NCBI RefSeq assembly: GCF_016881005.1
Contig: NZ_JACOPV010000022.1
Coordinates: 1 to 64,000, forward strand
DNA length: 64,000 nt
Source: Pseudomonas arcuscaelestis
GTDB lineage: Bacteria; Pseudomonadota; Gammaproteobacteria; Pseudomonadales; Pseudomonadaceae
Reading direction: 5' to 3'
Shown piece after piece: positions 6,681 through 16,150 of this stretch. The notes below the pieces were generated by a model. That model was not told the origin of the DNA, ran no database searches, and was given only the letters and a program-made list of their open reading frames with translations. Positions within the stretch are counted from its first letter, which is position 1; the number at the start of each line of letters is the position of its first letter. The position numbers and the translations under genes were made by a program.

Positions 6681-9077
6681 TTACGGTGTGACGGTCTCGA
6701 CCTCGGTAGCCGGCTGCTGCGCCGCCACCACCTTGCGCATCTGCTCGCAGCCCCACAGCACCCGCTCAGGCGTGGCCGGGGCGTCGACCTTTGGCTGCAC
6801 GCGGTAGTCAGCAAGGCTGGCCACGGCGTCCTTGATCGCGCACCAGGCAGCAATCCCGAGCATGAACGGGGGTTCGCCGACTGCCTTGGAATGGAACACG
6901 GTGTCTTCCGGGTTCTTGCGGTTCTCCACCAGCTTGACCCGCAGGTCTATTGGCATGTCGGCCACTGCCGGGATTTTGTAGCTGGCCGGGCCGTTGGTCA
7001 TCAACTTGCCCTTGGCGTTCCACACCAGCTCTTCGGTGGTCAGCCAGCCCATGCCCTGAATAAAGCCACCTTCGACCTGGCCAATGTCGATGGCCGGGTT
7101 AAGCGAGGCGCCAACATCGTGGAGGATGTCGGTGCGCAGCATCTTGTATTCGCCCGTCAGGGTATCGACGATCACTTCGGCGCACGCGGCGCCAAAGGCG
7201 AAATAATAGAAGGGGCGGCCACGGGCCTGGCTGCGGTCGTAGAAGATTTTCGGGGTTTTGTAAAAACCGGTGCTGGACAACGATACCTGAGCGAAATAGG
7301 CCTGCTGTACCAGTGCTTCGAAGCTGAGAATTTCGTCACGAACGCGCACATGGCCGTTACGAAATTCGACGTCCTCTTCGCTGACCTTGTAGTGACGAGC
7401 GGCAAATTCAGTCAAGCGCTTCTTGAGAATTTCGGCAGCGTTCTGCGCCGCTTTGCCGTTCAGGTCGGCGCCACTGGAGGCCGCGGTGGGGGAGGTGTTG
7501 GGCACCTTGTCAGTGTTGGTCGCGGTGATCTGGATACGCTGGAAGTCGACCTGGAATACTTCGGCAACCACCTGGGCAACCTTGGTATTGAGGCCTTGGC
7601 CCATTTCGGTGCCGCCGTGGTTCAAGTGAATGCTGCCGTCGGTGTAAATGTGCACCAGTGCGCCGGCCTGGTTGAGAAAGCTGGCGGTGAACGAGATGCC
7701 GAATTTTACCGGTGTCAGCGCCAGGCCTTTTTTCAGGATCGGGCTGTTGGCATTGAAGCGGCGGATGGACTCGCGGCGCTGCTGGTAGTCACTGCTGGCT
7801 TCCAGCTCTGCGGTGATTTCCTCGAGCATGTTGTGCTCGACGGTCTGGTAGTAGTGGGTGACGTTGCGTTCGGTCTTGCCGTAGTAGTTGGCCTTGCGCA
7901 CAGCCAGCGGATCAACGCCAAGCTGGCGAGCGATATGGTCCATCACCTCTTCGATGGCGACCATGCCTTGCGGGCCGCCAAAGCCACGATAGGCCGTGTT
8001 GGAGGCAGTATTGGTCTTGCAACGGTGGCCATGGATAGTGGCATCGCCGAGGTAGTAGGCGTTGTCTGAATGGAACATGGCGCGGTCGACGATCGAGGCC
8101 GACAGATCAGGTGAGCAACCGCAGTTGCCGGCCAGGTCGAAGTTGATCCCGTGCAGGCGGCCGCTGTCGTCAAAGCCGACGTCGTACTCGATGTAGAAAG
8201 GGTGACGCTTGCCGGTCATCAGCATGTCTTCGACCCGCGGCAGGCGCATTTTGGTTGGCTGGCCGGTCAGGTGGGCGATGACTGCACACAGGCAGGCCGG
8301 GCTTGCGGCTTGGGTTTCCTTGCCGCCGAAGCCGCCACCCATGCGGCGCATGTCGACGACGATCTTGTTCATCGACACGTCGAGTACTTCGGCAACCAGC
8401 TTCTGTACTTCGGTGGGGTTCTGGGTGGAGCAGTAAACGATCATTCCGCCGTCTTCGGTAGGCATCACCGAGGAAATCTGGGTTTCCAGGTAGAAGTGTT
8501 CCTGACCGCCAATGTGCAAGGTGCCTTGCACGCGGTGCGGGGCGCTGGCCAGGGCGCTCACCGAGTCGCCGCGCTGGTGGGTGTGACTGTCGAGCACGAA
8601 GTGCTTCTTGCGCAGCGCCTCAACGACATCCAGCACCGGCTCCAGGTCTTCGTATTCGATGATGGCGGCCATCGCCGCACGACGTGCGGTATCCAGGTCA
8701 CGTGCGGCAACGGCAACTACCGGTTGCCCGACGAACTCGACCTTGTCGATAGCCAGCAATGGATCACCCGGCAGTAACGGGCCGATGTCCTTGAGGCCGG
8801 GTATATCCTCGTGAGTGATGGCGATTCGCACACCCTCGAAGGCATAGCACGGGCTGGTGTCGATGCTCAGGACCCGGGCATGGGCGCGATCGGACAAGCG
8901 CGCGTAGACGTGCAACTGGTTGGGGAATTCCAGGCGGTCGTCGATATACGTGGCTTCTCCCGACACATGTTTGTCGGCGCTGTCGTGCTTCAGGCTGCGA
9001 CCGACACCGGTGGTCAGGTCCTGGCTGAACAGTTCGGCCATTTGCGCCTGGCTTTTGGCGACGTGATGGTTAGACAT
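6681..9077 (-). CDS. xdhB: Xanthine dehydrogenase, molybdopterin-binding subunit
   Basis: A 798-residue large subunit that hydroxylates hypoxanthine and xanthine to urate. Family motifs: the Moco-contacting GGGFGGKE, the substrate arginine loop TAYRGFGGPQG, and near the C-terminus KAVGEPPFMLG, where the glutamate is the catalytic base of xanthine oxidoreductases. Length matches bacterial XdhB. The ATG at 9075-9077 lies within the last codons of xdhA (8-bp overlap), indicating translational coupling. Cytoplasmic, partner of XdhA, matured by XdhC. Confidence 0.96.
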   Translation of the reverse strand: MSNHHVAKSQAQMAELFSQDLTTGVGRSLKHDSADKHVSGEATYIDDRLEFPNQLHVYARLSDRAHARVLSIDTSPCYAFEGVRIAITHEDIPGLKDIGPLLPGDPLLAIDKVEFVGQPVVAVAARDLDTARRAAMAAIIEYEDLEPVLDVVEALRKKHFVLDSHTHQRGDSVSALASAPHRVQGTLHIGGQEHFYLETQISSVMPTEDGGMIVYCSTQNPTEVQKLVAEVLDVSMNKIVVDMRRMGGGFGGKETQAASPACLCAVIAHLTGQPTKMRLPRVEDMLMTGKRHPFYIEYDVGFDDSGRLHGINFDLAGNCGCSPDLSASIVDRAMFHSDNAYYLGDATIHGHRCKTNTASNTAYRGFGGPQGMVAIEEVMDHIARQLGVDPLAVRKANYYGKTERNVTHYYQTVEHNMLEEITAELEASSDYQQRRESIRRFNANSPILKKGLALTPVKFGISFTASFLNQAGALVHIYTDGSIHLNHGGTEMGQGLNTKVAQVVAEVFQVDFQRIQITATNTDKVPNTSPTAASSGADLNGKAAQNAAEILKKRLTEFAARHYKVSEEDVEFRNGHVRVRDEILSFEALVQQAYFAQVSLSSTGFYKTPKIFYDRSQARGRPFYYFAFGAACAEVIVDTLTGEYKMLRTDILHDVGASLNPAIDIGQVEGGFIQGMGWLTTEELVWNAKGKLMTNGPASYKIPAVADMPIDLRVKLVENRKNPEDTVFHSKAVGEPPFMLGIAAWCAIKDAVASLADYRVQPKVDAPATPERVLWGCEQMRKVVAAQQPATEVETVTP

Positions 9078-10524
9078 AAGCGGTCACCCGAGTCTCGATG
9101 TGCGGCGTTTGCAATTCGATGAAGTATTTACGCAGCAGGTTCTGTGCGCTGAGCAGGCGATATTCCTTGCTGGCGCGGAAGTCCGACAGCGGGGTGAAGT
9201 CTTCAGCCAGGGCCTGGCAGGCGCGCTCGATGCTGGACGAGTTCCAGGCTTTGCCGATCAGTGCGGCCTCACAGGCGCGGGCGCGTTTGGGGATAGCGGC
9301 CATGCCACCGAAAGCGATGCGCGCAGCTTCGACCACACCGTTGTCGATACGCAGATTGAACGCGGCGCAGACGGCAGAAATATCGTCATCCAGGCGCTTG
9401 GATACCTTGTAGGCACGGAACGTCCAGGCGCTGCGGGCGCGCGGCACAATGATCTTCTCAATGAACTCGCTTTCCTGGCGTGCGGTGATGCGGTAGTCGA
9501 TGAAATAGTCTTCCAGCGCCAGGGTGCGAGTGCTGTCGCCCTTGCGCAAGACAATTTGCGCATCCAGGGCAATCAACAGAGGCGGGGAGTCGCCAATCGG
9601 CGAAGCATTGCCGATATTGCCACCCAAGGTGCCCTGGTTGCGGATTTGCAGGGAGGCAAAGCGGTGCAGCAGTTCACCGAAATCCGGGTATTCGCGACTC
9701 AAAGCGTCGTAACAGTCGGTTAGCGGAGTGGCAGCGCCGATCTCCAGGTGTTCGGCGAAGCTATCGATGCGCTTGAGTTCGGCGACGTTGCCAACATAGA
9801 TCATCACCGGCAAGGTTTTGTGAAATTGAGTTACTTCCAGCGCCAGGTCGGTGCCGCCGGCGAGCAGTCGGGCTTCCGGGTGCGACCCGTAGAGGTCGGC
9901 GAGATCGGCCACGGTCAGTGGCACCAGGCAGCGCTTGTCGCCGCTGTTGAGCTCACCGGTTTCACTTGGTGCAATGGCTTTGAGGCGAGCGATGGTCTGG
10001 CTCTGGTTGTTGTCGAACTGGTCAGGCTTGGCCTGGCAGCATGATTGCTCGGCGGCGGCGAGAATTGGGCGGTAGCCAGTGCAGCGGCAAAGGTTGCCGG
10101 CCAGTGCTTCCTGGGCCTTGTGCAGATCCGGTGCATCGCTGTTCTTTTGCAGGGCAAACAGCGACATGACAAAACCAGGCGTACAGAAGCCGCACTGAGA
10201 GCCATGGCAATCGGCCATGGCCTGTTGCACGCTGTGCAATTGGCCTTGATGCTTGAGGCCCTCGACGCTGATCAGTTGTTTGCCGTGCAGGGACGAGACG
10301 AAGGTCAGGCACGAGTTCAGGCTGCGGTAGCGAATGAGTTCGCGGCCGCTGTCGTCCGCGGCCAATTCGCCCACTACCACGGTGCAAGCGCCGCAATCGC
10401 CGCTGGCGCAGCCTTCCTTGGTACCGGACTTGCCCAAGTGCTCGCGCAGGTATTGCAGCACCGTCAGGTTGGGATCCAGGGCATGCTCACTGCGCAGCTC
10501 CTGGTTAAGAAGAAACTGGATCAC
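9070..10524 (-). CDS. xdhA: Xanthine dehydrogenase, [2Fe-2S]/FAD subunit
   Basis: A small subunit of 484 residues. The N-terminal plant-type ferredoxin domain carries C..GDCGAC; the second [2Fe-2S] domain has CGFCTPGF and NLCRCTGYRPI; the FAD domain has LAGGTDLALEVT and LGGNIGNASPIGDSPP, followed by the CO-dehydrogenase flavoprotein C-terminal domain. It passes electrons from the Mo site to NAD+. I place the start at GTG 10522-10524 (MIQFLLNQ) because GAGG lies six bases before it; the in-frame GTG at 10534-10536 lacks such a site. First gene of the xdhABC-guaD operon. Confidence 0.95.
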   Translation of the reverse strand: MIQFLLNQELRSEHALDPNLTVLQYLREHLGKSGTKEGCASGDCGACTVVVGELAADDSGRELIRYRSLNSCLTFVSSLHGKQLISVEGLKHQGQLHSVQQAMADCHGSQCGFCTPGFVMSLFALQKNSDAPDLHKAQEALAGNLCRCTGYRPILAAAEQSCCQAKPDQFDNNQSQTIARLKAIAPSETGELNSGDKRCLVPLTVADLADLYGSHPEARLLAGGTDLALEVTQFHKTLPVMIYVGNVAELKRIDSFAEHLEIGAATPLTDCYDALSREYPDFGELLHRFASLQIRNQGTLGGNIGNASPIGDSPPLLIALDAQIVLRKGDSTRTLALEDYFIDYRITARQESEFIEKIIVPRARSAWTFRAYKVSKRLDDDISAVCAAFNLRIDNGVVEAARIAFGGMAAIPKRARACEAALIGKAWNSSSIERACQALAEDFTPLSDFRASKEYRLLSAQNLLRKYFIELQTPHIETRVTAYV

Positions 10525-10592
10525 GGAAGGCCTCACACGCGGTTTATTGTTGTTGAGCGGACTGTAAGCAGACTTGTTTTTTAGGTCAACAA

Positions 10593-10617
10593 TTTTCTGA
10601 CTTTCGGGTCAGGAAAA
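10593..10617. promoter_or_regulatory. Dyad in the xdhA promoter region
   Basis: TTTTCTGAC (10593-10601) and GTCAGGAAAA (10608-10617) form an inverted repeat with one unpaired base and a six-base spacer, 69 bp upstream of xdhA. It could be an operator; no regulator is assigned. The remaining gap to 10794 shows no gene. Confidence 0.35.
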
Positions 10618-10794
10618 ATCACGCAATGTATCCGACCACCACAGGCGCTCCTCCATTGAGCATAGTTGCTTGTGACGTTGGACATTTTTTTGCTTCATTT
10701 ATGCCAACTTCTCGCTGCAGGCCCCTGCGCGGCGCAGAGGCAAGTGCGCTACAATTGCGCCCTTTGCACAGTTCAATGATTTTGAAGGAAAACC

Positions 10795-11454
10795 ATGACG
10801 TTCAAGGCTCCGGACAGCCTCTCCGAGCAAATTGCCCACTACCTCGCCGAGCGCATCATTCGCGGTGAGCTCAAGCCTGCCGAGCGTATTCAGGAGCAAA
10901 AGGTCACCCAGGCTTTGAACGTCAGTCGTGGTTCCGTGCGCGAAGCACTGCTGATCCTTGAACGACGGCACCTGGTGACTATTCTGCCGCGCCGTGGTGC
11001 CCACGTGACCGAACTCGATGAGCACGGGGTGCGCAGCCTGTGCAACCTCATGGGTGAACTGTACATTCTGCTGGGTAATGCGGTAGCGCAGAACTGGCGG
11101 GTAGAGCGCGACTTGCTGGCCTTTTTGAATATTCAGCAGCGCCTTACCGTTGCCCTGGAGCGTCAGGACATCAAGGTATTTGTCGAAGAAAGCTTTTCGG
11201 TCATGCGCGCTGCCTACCCGTTTGCCAACAATCCTTACCTGGAAGAAACCGTCGAGAACTTGCACCCGGCCATGAGCCGCGCCTATTACCTGGCGCTGGA
11301 TCAGCGCAAGGCCGAGATGAACGACTTTCTTGCGTTGTTCGCCAGCCTGCTGGAAGCCGTCGTTGCGCGTGATCTGGTGCGTATCCGTACGGTGCTGACT
11401 GAGTATTGCCAGCGCAGCTGCGAGCTGGTGCTGGCGGCACTGGCGTCTGCCTGA
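10795..11454 (+). CDS. GntR-family regulator, FCD subfamily
   Basis: A 219-residue regulator with an N-terminal winged helix (IAHYLAERIIRGELKPAERIQEQ, LNVSRGSVREALLILERR) and an all-helical FCD-like domain. The metal histidines of the FCD domain are not obvious, so the ligand site may differ from that of the regulator at 2832. The ATG at 10795 follows GAAGGAAAA. Its stop codon is two bases before the smc start, so it is probably cotranscribed with smc. It is divergent from xdhA and could also act on that promoter, but this is only positional inference. Confidence 0.85.
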   Translation: MTFKAPDSLSEQIAHYLAERIIRGELKPAERIQEQKVTQALNVSRGSVREALLILERRHLVTILPRRGAHVTELDEHGVRSLCNLMGELYILLGNAVAQNWRVERDLLAFLNIQQRLTVALERQDIKVFVEESFSVMRAAYPFANNPYLEETVENLHPAMSRAYYLALDQRKAEMNDFLALFASLLEAVVARDLVRIRTVLTEYCQRSCELVLAALASA

Positions 11455-11456
11455 GC

Positions 11457-14400
11457 ATGCGCCTCAAGTGCATTCGCCTGGCCGGGTTCAAGTCGTTCGT
11501 CGACCCCACCACGGTCAACTTCCCCAGCAACATGGCGGCGGTCGTCGGGCCCAATGGCTGTGGCAAATCCAACATCATCGATGCGGTGCGCTGGGTGATG
11601 GGCGAAAGTTCGGCAAAAAACCTGCGTGGCGAGTCGATGACCGACGTCATCTTCAACGGCTCCACCAGCCGCAAGCCGGTGAGCCAGGCCAGCATCGAAT
11701 TGGTGTTCGACAATTCCGACAGCACGTTGGTCGGGGAGTATGCCGCTTACGCGGAAATTTCCATTCGCCGCAAAGTAACCCGCGACGCACAGAACACTTA
11801 CTACCTGAACGGTACCAAATGTCGGCGCCGCGATATCACCGACATCTTCCTCGGCACCGGCCTGGGTCCGCGAAGCTATTCGATCATCGAGCAGGGGATG
11901 ATCTCCAAGCTGATCGAAGCCAAACCGGAAGACTTGCGCAACTTCATTGAAGAGGCAGCAGGGATTTCCAAGTACAAGGAGCGCCGGCGCGAGACCGAGA
12001 GCCGTATCCGTCGTACCCATGAAAACCTCGAGCGCCTGACCGACCTGCGTGAGGAGCTTCAGCGTCAGCTAGAACGCTTGCATCGCCAGGCTCAGGCCGC
12101 CGAGAAGTACAAAGAGTACAAAGCCGAGGAGCGCCAACTCAAGGCGCAACTGGCCGCCTTGCGCTGGCAGGCGCTGGATCAACAGGTCGCTCAACGTGAA
12201 GTGGTGATCGGTGATCAGGAAGTGGCGTTCGAGGCGTTGGTGGCAGAGCAGCGCAATGCCGATGCCAATATCGAGCGCTTGCGTGATGGCCATCATGAGT
12301 TGTCCGAACGCTTCGGTCAGGTGCAGGGGCGTTTTTATTCGGTGGGTGGCGATATCGCCCGCGTCGAGCAGAGCATCCAGCATGGCCAGCAACGTTTGCG
12401 GCAGTTGCAGGATGACTTCAAGGAGGCCGAGCGTTCGCGCCTGGAGACCGAGTCGCACCTGGGCCATGACCAAACGTTGCTGGCGACCTTGGGCGAAGAG
12501 ATTCAAATGCTTGAGCCCGAGCAGGAAATGACGTTGGCCGCCGCTGAAGAGTCGGCGGCTACCCTGGAAGAAGCCGAAGCTACCATGCACGGCTGGCAGG
12601 AGCAGTGGGACACCTTCAACACCCGCTCAGCCGAGCCACGCCGACAAGCCGAAGTACAGCAAGCACGCATCCAGCAACTTGAGCAAGCCCTCGAGCGCCT
12701 GGCCGAGCGCCAGCGCAAATTGGCAGAAGAACGTGACGTGCTCAGTGCCGATCCCGAAGATGCCGCCATTATCGAGCTTGGCGAGCAAGTCGCTGTCAGT
12801 GAGCTGGTACTTGAAGACCTGCAACTGCAAGAGCAGCAGGTAATCGAGCAGTCTGAAACCCTGCGTGAGCACCTGCAACTGGCCACCCAGGCACAGCAAC
12901 AGGCGCAGGGCGAGTTGCAGCGCCTGGGCGGTCGCCTGGCCTCGCTTGAGGCCTTGCAGCAAGCAGCGCTAGACCCAGGCACCGGTACCGCGCAATGGTT
13001 GCGCGAGCAAGGCCTGGAGCAGCGCCCGCGCCTGGCTGAGGGGCTGCGTGTAGCGCCGGGCTGGGAGTTGGCAGTCGAAACTGTGCTGGGCGCCGATTTG
13101 CAGGCTGTGCTGGTCGATGACTTCAGTGACCTTGATCTGGCAGCGTTCAATCAGGGTGAGCTGCGTTTGCTTGACGGGAGCACCGACACCACGCGCGCAC
13201 CGGGCAGTTTGCTCGACAAGGTGGAAGGGCGGATCGATCTGGCACCCTGGCTGGGTCAGGTGTTGCCGGTGGAAAACCTGGAGCAGGCCCTGGCTCGGCG
13301 CGGCAGCTTGAAAGACGGACAGAGCCTGGTTAGCCGCGACGGCTATTGGCTTGGGCGTCACTTTTTGCGGGTCTGCCGCGCCAGCGATGCCCAGGGTGGT
13401 GTGCTGGCCCGGGGGCAAGAGCTGGAGCGATTGGCGCTTGAGCGTCTGGAGCAGGAGGCGGCGCTGGAACTGCTGGAAGCGCAACTTCAGACCCAGCGTG
13501 AACAACTGCAAGCACTGGAAGAGCGTCGCGAGCAGCTGCGGCGCGACACTCAGGGCGAAGCGCGTCAGCAGAGCGATCTCAATGCGCGCCTAAGCGCCGT
13601 AAAGGCGCGGGCCGAGCAGTTGAGCCTGCGGCGCTTGCGACTGGAAGAAGAACTGGCGGAAGTGCTCGAACAACGCGCATTGGAAAGCGAGAACCTCGGT
13701 GAGTCGCGCTTGCAACTGCAGGATGCCCTGGAGCTGATGGCCCAGGACACCGAGCAGCGAGAGCTGCTTCTGGCTCAGCGCGACAGCCTGCGCGAGCGCC
13801 TTGATCGGGTGCGTCAGGAAGCTCGCCAGCACAAGGATCACGCCCATCAGTTAGCCGTACGCCTGGGTTCATTGCGCGCCCAGCACGACTCTACTCGTCA
13901 GGCCCTGGAACGTCTGGAGCAGCAGTCGGAACGCCTGACGGAAAAGCGCGAGCAGCTCAGCCTGAACCTGGAGGAGGGTGAAGCGCCCTTGGAAGAGTTG
14001 CGCCTCAAGCTTGAGGAGTTGCTGGAAAAACGCATGAGCGTGGATGACGAAATGCGTTTGGCGCGCTTGCATATGGACGAGGCCGACCGCGAACTGCGCG
14101 ACGTGGAAAAACGTCGAACCCAGGCCGAGCAGCAAGCGCAATTGCTGCGCGGTCAGTTGGAGCAGCACCGGCTGGAGTGGCAGGGTTTGAATGTACGGCG
14201 CAACACGCTTCAGGAGCAGCTGCAGGCCGATGGCTATGACCTGCAAGGGGTGTTGGCTACATTGAACGAAGCGGCCAGCGAGCAAGAGGCCGAGCAGGAG
14301 TTGGAGCGCATCGATGCGCGCATCCAGCGCTTGGGTGCGATCAACCTGGCGGCCATTGATGAGTATCAGCAGCAGTCAGAGCGCAAACGCTACCTGGATG

Positions 14401-14945
14401 CCCAGAATGACGATCTGGTCGAAGCCCTCGATACCCTGGAAAACGTTATTCGCAAGATCGACAAAGAAACCCGTAACCGCTTCAAAGATACCTTTGATCA
14501 GATAAATGCCGGATTACAGGCACTTTTCCCAAAAGTTTTCGGTGGCGGCAGCGCTTATCTGGAACTGACGGGCGAAGATCTACTCGATACAGGGGTAACA
14601 ATTATGGCGCGGCCACCGGGCAAGAAGAACAGCACCATTCACCTGCTCTCGGGCGGGGAGAAAGCGCTGACGGCCCTGGCCCTGGTTTTTGCCATTTTCA
14701 AATTGAATCCGGCGCCGTTCTGCATGCTCGATGAAGTCGATGCGCCGCTGGACGATGCCAACGTCGGACGCTACGCCCGACTGGTCAAGGAAATGAGTGA
14801 GACGGTGCAGTTCATCTATATCACCCACAACAAGATCGCCATGGAAATGGCGGACCAGTTGATGGGGGTTACCATGCACGAACCGGGTTGCTCACGTCTC
14901 GTAGCTGTGGATGTGGAGGAGGCAATGGCTATGGTCGACGCCTGA
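11457..14945 (+). CDS. smc: Chromosome partition protein SMC
   Basis: A 1162-residue SMC ATPase for chromosome condensation and segregation. Walker A GPNGCGKSN is at residues 31-39, and RGESMTDVIFNGS follows. Long Glu/Gln/Arg-rich coiled coils fill ~170-500 and ~660-1000 around a hinge (~510-640, GWELAVETVLGADLQAVL). The C-terminal head has the signature LLSGGEKALTALALVFAIF and Walker B FCMLDEVDAPLDDANV. Length is normal. The ATG at 11457 is two bases after the upstream regulator's stop, implying translational coupling. zipA and ligA follow. Confidence 0.97.
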   Translation: MRLKCIRLAGFKSFVDPTTVNFPSNMAAVVGPNGCGKSNIIDAVRWVMGESSAKNLRGESMTDVIFNGSTSRKPVSQASIELVFDNSDSTLVGEYAAYAEISIRRKVTRDAQNTYYLNGTKCRRRDITDIFLGTGLGPRSYSIIEQGMISKLIEAKPEDLRNFIEEAAGISKYKERRRETESRIRRTHENLERLTDLREELQRQLERLHRQAQAAEKYKEYKAEERQLKAQLAALRWQALDQQVAQREVVIGDQEVAFEALVAEQRNADANIERLRDGHHELSERFGQVQGRFYSVGGDIARVEQSIQHGQQRLRQLQDDFKEAERSRLETESHLGHDQTLLATLGEEIQMLEPEQEMTLAAAEESAATLEEAEATMHGWQEQWDTFNTRSAEPRRQAEVQQARIQQLEQALERLAERQRKLAEERDVLSADPEDAAIIELGEQVAVSELVLEDLQLQEQQVIEQSETLREHLQLATQAQQQAQGELQRLGGRLASLEALQQAALDPGTGTAQWLREQGLEQRPRLAEGLRVAPGWELAVETVLGADLQAVLVDDFSDLDLAAFNQGELRLLDGSTDTTRAPGSLLDKVEGRIDLAPWLGQVLPVENLEQALARRGSLKDGQSLVSRDGYWLGRHFLRVCRASDAQGGVLARGQELERLALERLEQEAALELLEAQLQTQREQLQALEERREQLRRDTQGEARQQSDLNARLSAVKARAEQLSLRRLRLEEELAEVLEQRALESENLGESRLQLQDALELMAQDTEQRELLLAQRDSLRERLDRVRQEARQHKDHAHQLAVRLGSLRAQHDSTRQALERLEQQSERLTEKREQLSLNLEEGEAPLEELRLKLEELLEKRMSVDDEMRLARLHMDEADRELRDVEKRRTQAEQQAQLLRGQLEQHRLEWQGLNVRRNTLQEQLQADGYDLQGVLATLNEAASEQEAEQELERIDARIQRLGAINLAAIDEYQQQSERKRYLDAQNDDLVEALDTLENVIRKIDKETRNRFKDTFDQINAGLQALFPKVFGGGSAYLELTGEDLLDTGVTIMARPPGKKNSTIHLLSGGEKALTALALVFAIFKLNPAPFCMLDEVDAPLDDANVGRYARLVKEMSETVQFIYITHNKIAMEMADQLMGVTMHEPGCSRLVAVDVEEAMAMVDA

Positions 14946-15148
14946 TTCGAGGCGATAAGGCGTTAACCTGAGGTAAATGGCCCTGTCAGTTGCGACAGAC
15001 GGTGTAAAGTTATCTTTGGTCGTGCTAGCTTAATGTCACTTATTTTTTGCGTGGGTAAAACGCCTGTCAGAACATAGAGTTGGCGCCACGTTTTAAAGGG
15101 GTTTAAACCCTTTATTTTTCAGCATTTTTTACAGAGGCACAGGATTAC

Positions 15149-16024
15149 ATGGAAATCGGTCTGCGCGAGTGGCTGATCGTCATCGGCATAATTGTCATTG
15201 CCGGTATTCTTTTTGACGGCTGGCGCCGTATGCGCGGCGGCAAGGGCAAGCTGAAGTTTCGCCTGGATCGCAGTTTTTCCAATGCGCCGGATGACGACAG
15301 CAGCGCCGAGGTAATCGGCTCGCCACGGGTATTGGACACCCACCAGGAGCCTGAGCTGGATGAGCGCGACCTGCCGTCGATGAGCGCGGGTCGCGAGCGT
15401 GACACCAACAGCAAGCCCAAAGCCTCCAAGCGCAAGCGTGGTAGCGAACCGCAGCAGGGCGACCTGAACCTGGCCGCTGAGCCGCGTGAGCGCGAGCCCG
15501 ATCTATTCGCCAGCGTCGACGATGACTTTCCCGATGAAACGCGCAGTACCGGGACTGCCTTTGGCACCAGTGAAGCGCGTGATTTGCCACCGGTTGAAGA
15601 AGTGCTGGTAATCAGCGTGATCTCCCGTGATGAAAGCGGCTTCAAAGGTCCGGCACTGCTGCAGAACATCCTGGAAAGCGGTTTGCGTTTTGGTGAAATG
15701 GATATTTTCCACCGTCACGAAAGCATGGCCGGTAATGGCGAAGTCCTGTTCTCGATGGCCAACGCCGTCAAGCCGGGCGTGTTCGACCTGGACGACATCG
15801 ACCATTTCAGCACCCGCGCGGTTAGCTTTTTCCTGGGGCTGCCAGGCCCGCGTCATCCCAAGCAAGCCTTCGATGTCATGGTGGCTGCGGCGCGTAAGCT
15901 GGCCCACGAGCTCAATGGCGAGCTTAAAGATGATCAGCGCAGCGTAATGACTGCCCAGACCATTGAGCATTACCGCCAGCGCATCGTCGAGTTCGAGCGT
16001 CGCGCCCTGACCCAGAAACGCTAA
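15149..16024 (+). CDS. zipA: Cell division protein ZipA
   Basis: A 291-residue FtsZ-membrane anchor. One N-terminal membrane segment (LREWLIVIGIIVIAGILFDG, residues ~5-24) is followed by a basic patch (RRMRGGKGKLKF), a charged disordered linker (~40-145) and the C-terminal FtsZ-binding domain (~150-285; VLVISVISRDESGFKGPALL, MDIFHRHE, FFLGLPGPRHPKQAFDVM). The ATG at 15149 is 203 bp after smc, leaving room for its own promoter. The smc-zipA-ligA order is common in pseudomonads. Confidence 0.96.
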   Translation: MEIGLREWLIVIGIIVIAGILFDGWRRMRGGKGKLKFRLDRSFSNAPDDDSSAEVIGSPRVLDTHQEPELDERDLPSMSAGRERDTNSKPKASKRKRGSEPQQGDLNLAAEPREREPDLFASVDDDFPDETRSTGTAFGTSEARDLPPVEEVLVISVISRDESGFKGPALLQNILESGLRFGEMDIFHRHESMAGNGEVLFSMANAVKPGVFDLDDIDHFSTRAVSFFLGLPGPRHPKQAFDVMVAAARKLAHELNGELKDDQRSVMTAQTIEHYRQRIVEFERRALTQKR

Positions 16025-16026
16025 GG

Positions 16027-16078
16027 CATCGCGGGGCCAGCCCGCTCCCACAGGTAGGCGCGGGCTTGCCCCGTGATG
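16027..16078. repeat. REP hairpin between zipA and ligA
   Basis: An imperfect palindrome (catcgcggggccagcccgct ... gcgggcttgccccgtgatg) with the Pseudomonas REP consensus, starting three bases after the zipA stop codon. Confidence 0.8.
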
Positions 16079-16150
16079 AGGCCCAAAGGCCTGCCCCGAA
16101 CACGCAAGAGCAGCCCAGGCTGCTCTTTTGCTTTGCAAGAGAATACGAAA

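Noticed and set aside
6681..8069. Long plus-strand open frames opposite xdhB and other GC-rich genes
   Set aside because: They are antisense shadows with no family motifs and poor start sites; such frames are common opposite high-GC genes.
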